Below, in pieces: positions 1 through 7,673 of a stretch of 28,871 nucleotides of DNA; within the stretch, counting starts at the first letter, position 1, and each line of letters opens with the position of its first letter. The stretch is from DATDMG01 sp036518955. Its GTDB lineage: Bacteria > Actinomycetota > Actinomycetes > Actinomycetales > Kineosporiaceae. The position numbers and the translations under genes were made by a program. Below the pieces are notes generated by a model that saw nothing but the letters and a program-made list of their open reading frames with translations, did not search any database and was not told the origin of the DNA. Location of the stretch: NCBI GenBank assembly GCA_036518955.1, contig DATDMG010000068.1, positions 1 through 28,871 on the forward strand. The letters run 5' to 3'.

Positions 1-78
1 CGGCCGCGTTCGCGGCCGCAGCGGCCGCAGCGGCCGGGTTCGCCGCCGCCGCAGCAGCGGCAGCCGCCGCCGCAACGG
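1..78 (-). repeat. Poly-alanine coding low-complexity tract
   Basis: Near-continuous GCN codons (GCC/GCG/GCT/GCA mixed), broken by AAC-CCG and AAC codons, encode runs of up to about ten alanines separated by Asn-Pro or Asn. Codon choice varies inside the run, which argues against a recent pure trinucleotide expansion. The tract continues past the left edge. Confidence 0.8.
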
Positions 79-574
79 TGTTCGCGGCCATCGGGTTGGC
101 CGCGGCAGCCATCGCGACCGGGGTCGCGGCGAAGTGGATCCCGGTGGCCTGACCGACCAGGTTGGACAGCCTCTGCGCCGGGCTGGTCTGCACGAAGGCA
201 CCATTGACGCAGACGAAGTTCAGCACGCCCTGGGCGATGGCCGTGGCCCGCATCGCCTTCCACCCGACCGGCGGGATGAGCGTTCCCGGCACGGTCATCG
301 TGAAGCCGTTCCAGGTTCCGAAGGTATGGGCCGGGCCGTGCCCGTGCCAGCCGGTGCTGGTGGACCATCCACCCCAGCCACCCTGGTAGAAGCCGAACGA
401 GTTGTGGCCGAACGAATACTGCCCCGTGGAGCGTCCTCCCCCCAAGGCTCCGTGAGATTGCGCCTCAGCGACTCCAGCCGTGGCGATCGTTACGAGGCCC
501 GCAGCCCCCAACGCCAACGTCCGTCGCGAGACGATCCTCCGCCGCCCGTCCGGCCCAGCTGGGCTACGTCCCAT
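1..574 (-). CDS. Secreted alanine-rich protein of unknown function (partial)
   Basis: The frame is open from an ATG at 574 to the left edge (191 codons seen), so the 3' end is missing. The start is set by AGGAGG about 10 bases upstream. Residues 1-37 look like an export signal: an Arg-rich start with an SRRTLAL stretch that resembles a twin-arginine motif, a hydrophobic AAGLVTIATAGVA core and a likely cut after AEA. The mature part begins with a Gly/Trp/His/Tyr/Phe-rich stretch (about 40-80), followed by a more ordinary region containing one Cys (about 85-150). The tail consists almost only of Ala with spaced Asn-Pro and Asn residues and runs to the edge. I do not recognise the family. The exported location is inferred from the signal; Tat rather than Sec is uncertain. 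Confidence 0.75.
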   Translation of the reverse strand, partial: MGRSPAGPDGRRRIVSRRTLALGAAGLVTIATAGVAEAQSHGALGGGRSTGQYSFGHNSFGFYQGGWGGWSTSTGWHGHGPAHTFGTWNGFTMTVPGTLIPPVGWKAMRATAIAQGVLNFVCVNGAFVQTSPAQRLSNLVGQATGIHFAATPVAMAAAANPMAANTVAAAAAAAAAAANPAAAAAAAANAA

Positions 575-871
575 CTTTCTGCTCCCTCCTCGGCGCCGGC
601 CCCCCCTCCGGGGTCCAGCCGTACCGCGGATTACGGGGACGGCCGGGTTCGGTTACGCGCCAAGTTCACGGAAAGGTCAGAAGTGGTCCGGCGCCCGCGA
701 CAGCTGCGGAAGCGGACGCCGCAATCCCCCGGGCCGGTGTCGCCAGCGTGCCGAACTGTGCGGGGACGGGCGACGCCCGACCTTCTGATTGGTGGTTGCT
801 TTCAGCAATCATTCCGGACGTCGTCCCACGTCTCGTGGGTGCGGTGAGCGATTCTCGGCAGGAAGCCCGGC
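575..871. other. Intergenic gap with two short hairpins
   Basis: No convincing gene lies between the exonuclease stop and the start of the secreted protein. An AT-richer patch holds two stem-loops: an 8-bp stem with a TTC loop at 793-811 (one G-T pair) and CCCACG-TCT-CGTGGG at 825-839. Both lie downstream of the exonuclease stop on the minus strand. They could end its transcript, but no T run follows, so intrinsic termination is unproven. The rest must carry the promoter of the secreted-protein gene; I see no clear -35/-10 pair. Confidence 0.45.
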
Positions 872-2080
872 TCAGAACAGGGCCAGCTGCGACTCGGGGA
901 CGACGACGGGCTGGCGTCGCCGTCGGGGCGCCGCGGGCCGCCCCGGAGACCGGCCCGCAGGCCCTCGGGCGGGCACACCCGCCGGGCCGCCCGGAGCCGT
1001 CGCCTCCTGGGAGGCCGAACCGGAGCCCGGAGCGGGCAGGAGGGTGAGCGCCGTCACGTGCGGGGGGTCGACGCGTGGCAGGTAGCTCGGCGCCCGGTCG
1101 TAGCCGGCCTGCAGCCAGGCCGGCGGAGGCTCCCCGACGAGCGCCCAGAGGGAGGGGCCCAGCCCGATGCCCCGCGCGCCCAGCGCGGCCCGCATCCGGG
1201 CGGGGTCCAGCGGCAGCGACGCCCGGCGCACGCTCGGCATCCGCAGGTCGTCGCGCATGGCCATCAGCCGCCGGTTGCGCTCCACCGTCTGCCGGGACGA
1301 CGGCTCGGCCAGACGCCCGGCGAGCAGCTCCCCCACGACCTCGACCACCTCAGCCGCACGACCGCCGTCCAGGGCGGCGTAGACCCCCTCCACGCTGCCG
1401 AACGCGCACAGCAACCGGGCCGCCGTCTTGCCGCCGATCCCCGGCACGCCGGGCAGGTTGTCCGAGGTGTCGCCGCGCAGGGCCGCCAGGTCGCGGTAGC
1501 GATCGGGCGGGACGCCGCACACCGCCTCCAGGGTGGCCGGCGTCAGGACCGGGGAGGCGTCAAGGCCGCCGTTCAGCACCCGCAGCACCGACGTCGTCTC
1601 GTCCAGCAGCGCGAACGAGTCCCGGTCGCTGGTGACCAGGGTCGACCGCCACCGGCTGCGACGAGCCAGCGCGGCGGCGGAGGCCAGCACGTCGTCCGCC
1701 TCGTACCCGGGCCGGACGACGACGGTGATCCCGGCCTCGGCGAGCAGCTCCGGCGCCGCCTCGAGCTGGGCCTGCAGGTCCGGGTGTTTGTCGGCGCGGT
1801 GTGCCTTGTACTCCGGGTGCTCGGCCCGGCGGACCGAGTGCTCCCGGCAGTCGAAGCCCACGATCAGGCCGTCCGGCGTGAGCCGCGCCGCTGCCGTGGC
1901 GATGAAGCCCACCAGGCCACGCAGCGCCCACGCCGGGCGACCTTCCGCATCGCGCTGCTCGCTGCCGGCCATCGCGTGGTGCGCGCGGTGCAGCAAACTG
2001 TCCCCGTCGATGACGAGCAGGAGCGGTGCGGGCGCGGGCGGCACTCCGACAGGATGCCCGGTGCGGGCCCGCCGTCGCAT
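872..2080 (-). CDS. 5'-3' exonuclease (PolA N-terminal/FEN family) with C-terminal clamp-binding-like motif
   Basis: 402 aa. The PIN-like nuclease core starts with LLLVIDGDSLLHRAHHAM (about 20-37), where the Asp is a metal ligand in this family. It continues with the helical-arch stretch (GFDCREHSVRRAEHPEYKAHR), GYEADDVLA, TSDRDSFALL and a helix-three-turn-helix DNA-binding region around LRGDTSDNLPGVPGIGGKTAA. No polymerase domain follows, so this is a stand-alone flap/5' exonuclease that would remove RNA primers or flaps. From about residue 340 the chain is Pro/Ala/Gly/Arg-rich and probably disordered. It ends exactly in ESQLALF, which fits the QL(S/D)LF-type beta-clamp-binding consensus. 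The start at 2080 is the first ATG giving the whole fold; an initial 15-residue extension is not conserved-looking, so a later start is possible. Confidence 0.9.
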   Translation of the reverse strand: MRRRARTGHPVGVPPAPAPLLLVIDGDSLLHRAHHAMAGSEQRDAEGRPAWALRGLVGFIATAAARLTPDGLIVGFDCREHSVRRAEHPEYKAHRADKHPDLQAQLEAAPELLAEAGITVVVRPGYEADDVLASAAALARRSRWRSTLVTSDRDSFALLDETTSVLRVLNGGLDASPVLTPATLEAVCGVPPDRYRDLAALRGDTSDNLPGVPGIGGKTAARLLCAFGSVEGVYAALDGGRAAEVVEVVGELLAGRLAEPSSRQTVERNRRLMAMRDDLRMPSVRRASLPLDPARMRAALGARGIGLGPSLWALVGEPPPAWLQAGYDRAPSYLPRVDPPHVTALTLLPAPGSGSASQEATAPGGPAGVPARGPAGRSPGRPAAPRRRRQPVVVPESQLALF

Positions 2081-2143
2081 CCGGGTCGGGACACATGTTC
2101 GGATCGTGTCCCGGCCGCCGGGAGCGGCGGCGGACCGGTCGCG

Positions 2144-2677
2144 TCAGGACTGCTGGTACGTGGGCGTGACGATCGCCCTGGCCAGGGTGTGGAACGCCAG
2201 GTGGAACGACGCCACGGCCGGCGTGGCGTTCTCGTCGACGTCCAGCTTCTCGGTGTCGATCGCATGGACGACGAAGTAGTACCGGTGCACCATGTCCCCG
2301 GCCGGTGGGGCAGCCCCCAGGTACGACTTCTGGCCGGCGTCGTTCCGGAGCATGAACGCCCCGGCCGGCAGCGCCGCGGCGCCTTCGGCGCCCGCCCCAC
2401 GCGGCAAGGACGTCGTCCCGGCGTCCAGGCCCAGCACCAGCCAGTGCCAGAACCCGCTGGGGGTGGGCGCGTCGGGGTCGAACGTCGTCACCACGAAGCC
2501 GCGCGTCTCGGTGGGGAACCCGCTCCAGCTCAGCTGCGGCGAGGTGTTGCCGCCACCGGCGACGAACTCCTGCCCCAGCGGCTGGCCATCCGCGATGTCG
2601 CTGCTGGTGACGGTGAAGCCACCCACTCTCGGCAGCAGCTCGTAGGGGTCGGGGGCCTGGGGTCGGTCGAGCACCAC
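2144..2677 (-). CDS. YbhB/YbcL-type PEBP family protein (Raf kinase inhibitor-like)
   Basis: 177 aa. The phosphatidylethanolamine-binding-protein fold is recognised from VTSSDIADGQPLGQEF, the Gly/Asn/Thr-Ser-Pro stretch GGGNTSPQLSWSGFP, the ligand-pocket motif DPDAPTPSGFWHW (about 75-87) and HRYYFVVHAID near 140. Bacterial members are cytoplasmic or periplasmic and of unclear substrate; no signal peptide is seen here. A double GTG lies 4 and 7 bases after an AGGAGG-like site. I chose the first (2677) because family members begin just before a LDRP-like stretch; 2674 is equally possible. It lies 63 bp upstream of the exonuclease on the same strand, and co-transcription is plausible. Confidence 0.9.
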   Translation of the reverse strand: MVLDRPQAPDPYELLPRVGGFTVTSSDIADGQPLGQEFVAGGGNTSPQLSWSGFPTETRGFVVTTFDPDAPTPSGFWHWLVLGLDAGTTSLPRGAGAEGAAALPAGAFMLRNDAGQKSYLGAAPPAGDMVHRYYFVVHAIDTEKLDVDENATPAVASFHLAFHTLARAIVTPTYQQS

Positions 2678-2852
2678 TGCTCCTCCTCGCTCGTCGGGTC
2701 GGCCGCCGACGGCACCGGTCGGGCCGCCGCACGGCGATCGTCGCCGACCATAGCCGCCCGCCGCCGGCCGACACACGCGACTCGGCGCACGGCCACCATG
2801 GCGCATCCTCCCGCGGGGGTGCGCACCTCGCCCGCCCGGTTCCCCGGCCGCG

Positions 2853-3395
2853 TCAGCCCACGCCGTCCACCCGGCGACCGTCCTCGAGGTACACGAAGCC
2901 CGGGGCGGCCAGCGTCTCGGCCACACGGCGGCGGACCGGCTTGCGGAGCAGCTCCAGGGCGGCCGGGAGCTCGGCGAACCGGTGTTCGGAGATCTCGCCG
3001 GGTTGGACCCTGATCCCGGCGAGGGCGGCGTCGTCCAGGGCGCCGCAGTCGAACAGGAACCGGACGCCGCCCCGGCGTCCCCGCCGTCCCGGCCGTCCCG
3101 GCCGTCCCGGCCGGAAGTCGACGCACACCAGCCGGCCCCCGGGCACCTGGAGCCCGCACTCCTCCCGGACCTCGCGACGGCACGCCTGCCAGGGCGACTC
3201 CCCGGTGTCCTCCATCTCACCGCCCGGGAGCGTCCAGCCGGACTTGTACGTCGGCTTCAGCAGGAGCAGGCGCCCCCGACGGTCGCGGATCAGGGCACCG
3301 GCCGAGGCCGGTACCGTGGGGACGACGTGCTCCACCCCGGCAGGCCCGGCCTGGCACGGCGGCGCGTGCGGAATCGCCCGGTCACGCTTCGGCAT
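2853..3395 (-). CDS. Nudix hydrolase
   Basis: 180 aa. The Nudix box is at about 58-82 (GGEMEDTGES, then REVREECGL) and carries the REUxEExGU metal-binding core. The loop between the second Gly and the first Glu is one residue longer than the standard Gx5E spacing. Family members hydrolyse nucleoside diphosphates linked to another group; the substrate cannot be told. Residues about 94-108 are a Pro-Gly-Arg repeat encoded by a 9-bp tandem repeat, inserted in the loop after a beta strand; this is unusual for the fold and likely surface-exposed. The ATG at 3395 has no Shine-Dalgarno. TAGCCT lies 6 bases before it, the layout of a leaderless actinobacterial start. It is divergent from the phosphatase gene. 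Confidence 0.9.
   Translation of the reverse strand: MPKRDRAIPHAPPCQAGPAGVEHVVPTVPASAGALIRDRRGRLLLLKPTYKSGWTLPGGEMEDTGESPWQACRREVREECGLQVPGGRLVCVDFRPGRPGRPGRRGRRGGVRFLFDCGALDDAALAGIRVQPGEISEHRFAELPAALELLRKPVRRRVAETLAAPGFVYLEDGRRVDGVG
3084..3110 (-). repeat. 9-bp tandem repeat inside the Nudix gene
   Basis: CCGTCCCGG occurs three times head to tail (3084-3092, 3093-3101, 3102-3110), with a degenerate copy just before. The unit is in frame and encodes the Pro-Gly-Arg repeat, so copy-number change would lengthen or shorten a loop without a frameshift. Confidence 0.9.
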
Positions 3396-3401
3396 GGGAC
3401 C

Positions 3402-3407
3402 AGGCTA
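3402..3407 (-). promoter_or_regulatory. -10 element of a probable leaderless Nudix transcript
   Basis: On the minus strand TAGCCT is followed by six bases (GGTCCC) and then the ATG. This matches the TANNNT-(6-7)-RTG layout of leaderless actinobacterial genes. No -35 box is obvious. Confidence 0.5.
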
Positions 3408-3408
3408 G

Positions 3409-3461
3409 GGACCTCGGCGCCGACCTGCGTGAGGGATCGGCACGAGCGGCGACCGAGGTCC
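3409..3461. promoter_or_regulatory. Inverted repeat in divergent promoter region
   Basis: GGACCTCGG (3409-3417) and its exact complement CCGAGGTCC (3453-3461) are 35 bp apart in the space between the divergent Nudix and phosphatase genes. The left arm overlaps the likely Nudix promoter. An operator for a dimeric regulator or a long-range hairpin is possible; neither is proven. Confidence 0.35.
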
Positions 3462-3485
3462 GTCGAGACCGCCGGCCCCGCTCGC

Positions 3486-3491
3486 TACCGT
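3486..3491 (+). promoter_or_regulatory. Possible -10 box of the phosphatase-CDF operon
   Basis: TACCGT fits the TANNNT pattern about 45 bp before the phosphatase ATG, giving a short leader that carries its GGAGG ribosome site. No clear -35 partner is seen. Confidence 0.35.
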
Positions 3492-3536
3492 GGGCACGCA
3501 GACCGGCGGAGACGACGGAGGCGAAACGGAGGTGCC

Positions 3537-4319
3537 ATGAGCATCCCGGTGCCGAGGGGCATGGTGAACTTCCGGGACGTCGGCGGGCTGGTGGCCGGGC
3601 ACGCCCGGCGGGTCCGTCACGGCGTGCTGTACCGCAGCGAGAGCCCGCAGTTCCTCGCGCCCGAGGACGCCGACCTCCTGGTCGACCGGCTCGACCTGCG
3701 CACCGAGATCGACCTGCGCCGCCGGGGCGAGGCCGAGCGGGAGGGCCGCGGGCCGCTCGCGGATCGGCCGGTGCGGCACCTGCTGTTCCCGCTGGTTCCC
3801 CGGCCCGACCGGTTGGTGAGCCGCACCGACGTCCCGATCGCCCACCATGCCGAGCCGATCGCCGCGCACTACCTCGGCTACCTCGAGGTCTCCCCGGAGG
3901 CGGTGGCCGGCGCCGTCCGGGCCCTGGCCGAACCGGGCGCCCTGCCCGCCCTGGTGCACTGTGCGGCGGGCAAGGACCGCACCGGGGTGGTGATCGCGTT
4001 CGCGCTGTCGGTGGCGGGGGTCGCCGACGGCGACATCGCGGCCGAGTACGCCGTCGGCGCGGACGGCGTGGCGCGCGTGGTCGAGCGGCTGCGGGCCCTG
4101 GCCGGCTACAGCACGGTGATCGACAACCTGCCCGACGAAGCCCACCTGACCGCCCCCGAGTACATGCAGCGCTTCCTCGACGAGGTCCGGGCCCGGTTCG
4201 GCAGCCCGCGGGAGTGGCTGGCGCGCCACGGCGGCGTCCGGGAGACCGAACTCGAGGCCCTGGGCGAGGCCCTCACCGAGTCCGCCCACGAGCCGGCAGC
4301 GGGCAGACTGAGGTCATGA
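3537..4319 (+). CDS. Tyrosine-protein phosphatase, MptpB/DSP-like
   Basis: 260 aa. The phosphatase loop HCAAGKDRTG at 141-150 gives the catalytic Cys142 and Arg148, the Cx5R signature with the Lys-Asp insertion typical of the MptpB/LipA group of atypical phosphatases. NFRDVGGL at about 11-18 and the YRSESPQFL region are the usual N-terminal substrate-pocket motifs. Family members dephosphorylate phosphotyrosine and, in some cases, phosphoinositides or phospho-Ser/Thr. No signal peptide is visible. The ATG follows GGAGG closely. Its TGA overlaps the ATG of the cation-efflux gene in an ATGA, so the two are almost certainly translated together; a functional link between them is not obvious. Confidence 0.92.
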   Translation: MSIPVPRGMVNFRDVGGLVAGHARRVRHGVLYRSESPQFLAPEDADLLVDRLDLRTEIDLRRRGEAEREGRGPLADRPVRHLLFPLVPRPDRLVSRTDVPIAHHAEPIAAHYLGYLEVSPEAVAGAVRALAEPGALPALVHCAAGKDRTGVVIAFALSVAGVADGDIAAEYAVGADGVARVVERLRALAGYSTVIDNLPDEAHLTAPEYMQRFLDEVRARFGSPREWLARHGGVRETELEALGEALTESAHEPAAGRLRS

Positions 4320-5299
4320 ACAGCACGCTGCTCCCCCAAGTCGGCACGGAGCGGGAGGGCACTCCGCCGCAGCTCACCCGGTACGCCTGGCTGTCGATCG
4401 GCGTGGCGATCCTCACCATCCTGATCAAGACGACCGCCTATCTGGTCACCGGGTCGGTCGGGCTGCTCTCGGACGCCACCGAGTCCCTCGTCAACCTGGC
4501 CGCAGCGATCGTCGCACTGATCGCCCTGAAGGTGGCCTGCCGGCCCGCCGACGACAACCACCACTACGGACACGGCAAGGCCGAGTACTTCTCCGCCGGG
4601 TTCGAAGGACTGATGATCTTCGTCGCCGCGTCGGCGATCCTGGTCACAGCGGTGGAACGCTTCCTCCACCCGGCACCGATCGAGAGCGCGGGCCTCGGGC
4701 TCGCCATCTCCACGCTCGGGTCGGCGCTCAACGGCGTCACCGCGGTGATCCTCCTGCGGGCCGGGCGCGCACACCGTTCGGCCACCCTGATCGCCGACGG
4801 CAAGCACCTGATGACGGACGTCTGGACCTCCGCCGGCGTCGTCCTCGGGGTGCTCCTGGTGGCCATCACCGGGTGGCAGCGGCTCGACCCCCTGGTCGCC
4901 GCCGCGATGGGCCTGAACATCCTGGTGACGGGCTTCCGGTTGATCGCGCAGTCGACGGTGGCGCTGCTGGACGTGGCGCTGTCACCCGAGGACGACGCCC
5001 GGCTGCGGGCCGTCCTCGCCGGTTACCACGACGGGCAGATCGCGGTGAGCGACATCCGCACCCGACAGTCCGGGCAGCAGCGATTCGTGTCCCTGACCCT
5101 CCTGGTACCCGGCGAGTGGACCGTGCACCGGGCGCACGACCTCGCCGACGAGGTGGAGGCGGCCATCGCCCAGGAACTCCCGGGCGTCGCCGTGCAGACC
5201 CACCTGGAACCAGCCCACCCACCCACCACAGGTGATCACGGGGTAAGGTGCGGGGGGCGTCAGGTGATGGACTCGACGGTCTCGAACGTCTCCTCGTAG
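4316..5299 (+). CDS. Cation diffusion facilitator (CDF) family metal efflux protein
   Basis: 327 aa. Membrane segments run from about residue 20 to 210: TM1 WLSIGVAILTILIKTTAYLV, TM2 with the metal-site sequence LLSDATESLVN, the cytoplasmic HYGHGKAEYFSAGFEG stretch and TM5 with HLMTD (HxxxD), the second half of the transport site. A cytoplasmic ferredoxin-like C-terminal domain follows (about 220-305, ending near VQTHLEP). These are proton-driven exporters of Zn, Fe, Mn or similar ions; the exact metal cannot be read. The last 27 residues are beyond the usual fold, and the last 13 codons overlap the convergent kinase gene by 40 bp. Confidence 0.93.
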   Translation: MNSTLLPQVGTEREGTPPQLTRYAWLSIGVAILTILIKTTAYLVTGSVGLLSDATESLVNLAAAIVALIALKVACRPADDNHHYGHGKAEYFSAGFEGLMIFVAASAILVTAVERFLHPAPIESAGLGLAISTLGSALNGVTAVILLRAGRAHRSATLIADGKHLMTDVWTSAGVVLGVLLVAITGWQRLDPLVAAAMGLNILVTGFRLIAQSTVALLDVALSPEDDARLRAVLAGYHDGQIAVSDIRTRQSGQQRFVSLTLLVPGEWTVHRAHDLADEVEAAIAQELPGVAVQTHLEPAHPPTTGDHGVRCGGRQVMDSTVSNVSS

Positions 5300-7608
5300 C
5301 GCTTGATCACCTCGACCGTGACGTCTTTGATCGAGACGTCGCCGGTGGCCGGGTCGATACTGATGTCGCGGCCGAGGACCGACCGCGCCTGCGGAACGGT
5401 CACGCCCGGGGCGGAGAAGATCGCGCGGCGGACCCCGGCCCGGGTGCCGTCCGACTGGGCGACCGCTTGGAGCACGACCTGGACGGCGGCGACCGCGTAC
5501 AGCGCGTAGGGATCCCGTGGGTCGGCACCGTTGGCCGCCTGGTACGCGTCGAGGAACTCGCTGCCGGCGCCGCCGCGGCGGCGGACCGACTCCGGCGACA
5601 GTCCCGGGAAGGTGACGTACATACCCTGCGCCTCGGGCAGCTCGGCGAGCCGGGGCTCACCGGTGAAGCCGTCCGCGGCCAGCAACCGGACGTGCTGGTT
5701 GTCCCCGAGGACGGCGACCTTGTCCTGCACCAGACGCAGCCCGTTCGAGCTCACCGCACCGGCCAGGAAGACCGCTCCGGCCCCGGACCGCTTCACCCTG
5801 GCGAACAGGTCCGTGTAGTTCTCGGCACCCCTGTCCCAGCGCGCCGTGCCCACGACCTGAACGCCCTTGTCCTTCACCGCCTCGGCGAACGAGCGGGCCA
5901 CGTTGCGGCCGTACACGCCGCCGTCGTCCAGGATGAACACCGTCGAGACGCCCAGGTCGGTGGCGGCGAAGTCGGCGGCGGCCCGCCCCTGGACGTCGTC
6001 CGTGGTGACCACGCGGGCGAACGTGCGGACCTTGGCCGGGTAGTACTTGTCCGGCTCGCCGACGTCCCACGGCCGGGTCAGGCCCGGGTCGGTGCTCCCG
6101 TTGGAGACGGCGATGATCGCGGTGGCGGCGTCCTGCCCCAGGATCGGGACGGCGATCTTCGCGCAGCCGGAGTTGTACGGGCCGATGACGGCGATCTCGT
6201 CCCTGGCGCCGACGTGCCGTCGGGCGGCGGCCTCGCACGCCGCGCTGTCCCAGCGGGTGTGCTGGGGGGAGGCGATGTCGTACGGGCGCATCTCGACCCG
6301 GTGGCCGCCGGCCGTGTGGTGCACCCGGTCCAGGTACAGCTGGATGGCCAGGTCGGTGACGTTGCCGCCCGGTGGCAGGTCCTGGCCGGAGAAGTCCGCG
6401 GCGAGGAACACGGTGGCACCGCCCGGGCCCCGCGGCGTGAGCAGCGAGCCGGGCGGCAGGCCGAGCGCGTAGGTGCTGCCGAGGAGCCCGGCCACCGCCG
6501 CTGCGGTGGCCACCCCGACGGTCCAGATCCGCCGGCGTCCGCCCGCCGGGGCCGCCTCCCGCCGGCCCGGCGCCCTGGCAGCGCCCCCTCGCCGGGCAGC
6601 CGGCGGCCGGGCCGCCGGCGGCGCGGTACTCCGCGGCGCGGTACCCGGCGGCGCGGGACCCGCCGGCAGGGCGGTGGGCGGCACCGCGGTGGGCGGCGCC
6701 ACGGCGAACGCGGTGCGGTGCTCCCCGGCCCGACCGGCCCCGACCGCCGGCCCCGATCCCACCGTCGCGGGCACCGACGGCAGCGGCACCGCCGTCCCGA
6801 GCGTCGTGGCCCAGGTCCCGAGGGCGGCACGCAGGGCGTCGGCGAGAGCGATCACGTTCGGGTAGCGGTCGCCGGGCCGTTTCGCCATCCCGCGGACGAC
6901 GGCGGCCTCCAGCGCCGGCGGAACCTCCGGCAGGCCGAGCGGCGGGACCGGGGTCTCCACGATGGCGCGCATCAGCGCGAACTGGTTCGCCCGGGTGAAC
7001 GGCACCCGGCCGGCGAGCAGCGTGTACGCGGTCGAGGCCAGGGCGTAGACGTCGGACGCGACGCCGTACTCGCCGCGCTCGAGCACCTCCGGGGCGGCGT
7101 GGGCCATCGTGAACAGGTTGCCCGTGGTCCCCTCCGGCCCGACCAGCACGGAGATCCCGAAGTCCGCCAAGGCGGGCTCACCGTCGTCCGCGATGAGCAC
7201 GTTCTCCGGCTTGACGTCGCGGTGGATCACCCCGAGGTTGTGGGCGGCCTGCAGCGCGCCGGCAACCTTGGTCACCACGTCGACGACCGTCGCCGGCGAC
7301 AGCGGGCCGCCGTCGGCCAAGGCCTGGGCGAGCGAGCCTCGGCGGTAGAGGCGCATCACGATGAACGGCCGGCCGCCGGTCGTCGTCCCGGCGTCGATCA
7401 CGTCGACGACGTGCCGGTGTCGCGACAGCTCGCTGAGCAGCATCCGCTCCCGGGCGAACCGGCGCAGGTCGTGCTCGTCGGCCAGCTCCGGCATCAACAT
7501 CTTCAAGGCGACCGCGCGGCCGAGGCTGAGCTGTTCGGCCTCGTGGACGACGGCGAAGCCGCCGCGGCCGATACGCCGCCCGATCCGGTACCCGGGCACC
7601 TCCTCCAC
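5260..7608 (-). CDS. Receptor-like Ser/Thr protein kinase fused to an ABC-type periplasmic binding domain
   Basis: 782 aa. An N-terminal PknB-type kinase (about 7-265) has all key residues: Gly loop IGRGGFAVV, Lys36 in VALK, catalytic Asp131 in HRDVKPEN, Asp149 of DFG and the APE motif. A Pro/Ala-rich linker (about 275-355) leads to one transmembrane helix (about 360-382). The outer part (about 395-770) is a type I periplasmic-binding domain like LivJ-type branched-chain amino-acid receptors, with IGPYNSGCAKIAVPIL and FILDDGGVYGRNVA as the recognisable stretches. The layout implies an outside small-molecule sensor driving kinase output inside. Such fusions exist in actinobacteria; the ligand is unknown. 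The GTG at 7608 lacks a ribosome site and lies 6 bases after CATACT, suggesting a leaderless start; GTG at 7596 is an alternative. Confidence 0.93.
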   Translation of the reverse strand: MEEVPGYRIGRRIGRGGFAVVHEAEQLSLGRAVALKMLMPELADEHDLRRFARERMLLSELSRHRHVVDVIDAGTTTGGRPFIVMRLYRRGSLAQALADGGPLSPATVVDVVTKVAGALQAAHNLGVIHRDVKPENVLIADDGEPALADFGISVLVGPEGTTGNLFTMAHAAPEVLERGEYGVASDVYALASTAYTLLAGRVPFTRANQFALMRAIVETPVPPLGLPEVPPALEAAVVRGMAKRPGDRYPNVIALADALRAALGTWATTLGTAVPLPSVPATVGSGPAVGAGRAGEHRTAFAVAPPTAVPPTALPAGPAPPGTAPRSTAPPAARPPAARRGGAARAPGRREAAPAGGRRRIWTVGVATAAAVAGLLGSTYALGLPPGSLLTPRGPGGATVFLAADFSGQDLPPGGNVTDLAIQLYLDRVHHTAGGHRVEMRPYDIASPQHTRWDSAACEAAARRHVGARDEIAVIGPYNSGCAKIAVPILGQDAATAIIAVSNGSTDPGLTRPWDVGEPDKYYPAKVRTFARVVTTDDVQGRAAADFAATDLGVSTVFILDDGGVYGRNVARSFAEAVKDKGVQVVGTARWDRGAENYTDLFARVKRSGAGAVFLAGAVSSNGLRLVQDKVAVLGDNQHVRLLAADGFTGEPRLAELPEAQGMYVTFPGLSPESVRRRGGAGSEFLDAYQAANGADPRDPYALYAVAAVQVVLQAVAQSDGTRAGVRRAIFSAPGVTVPQARSVLGRDISIDPATGDVSIKDVTVEVIKRYEETFETVESIT

Positions 7609-7614
7609 GGGCGA

Positions 7615-7620
7615 AGTATG
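7615..7620 (-). promoter_or_regulatory. Possible -10 of a leaderless kinase transcript
   Basis: CATACT on the minus strand ends 6 bases before the GTG start. Weak match to TATAAT (4 of 6); supported mainly by the spacing and by the absence of a Shine-Dalgarno site upstream of the GTG. Confidence 0.35.
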
Positions 7621-7673
7621 TCAGCCCTGGCTACGGCAGTCGGGGTCGTCGGCCCGCGCCCACCAGCGGTGCC

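Noticed and set aside
1058..3013. A 651-codon plus-strand open frame across the exonuclease and PEBP genes.
   Set aside because: It is antisense to two clearly recognised genes, spans their gap and shows no domain.
2853..5299. Nudix hydrolase, phosphatase and metal transporter as one functional system.
   Set aside because: The Nudix gene is divergent and has its own start signal; only the phosphatase and transporter overlap, and no shared pathway is evident.
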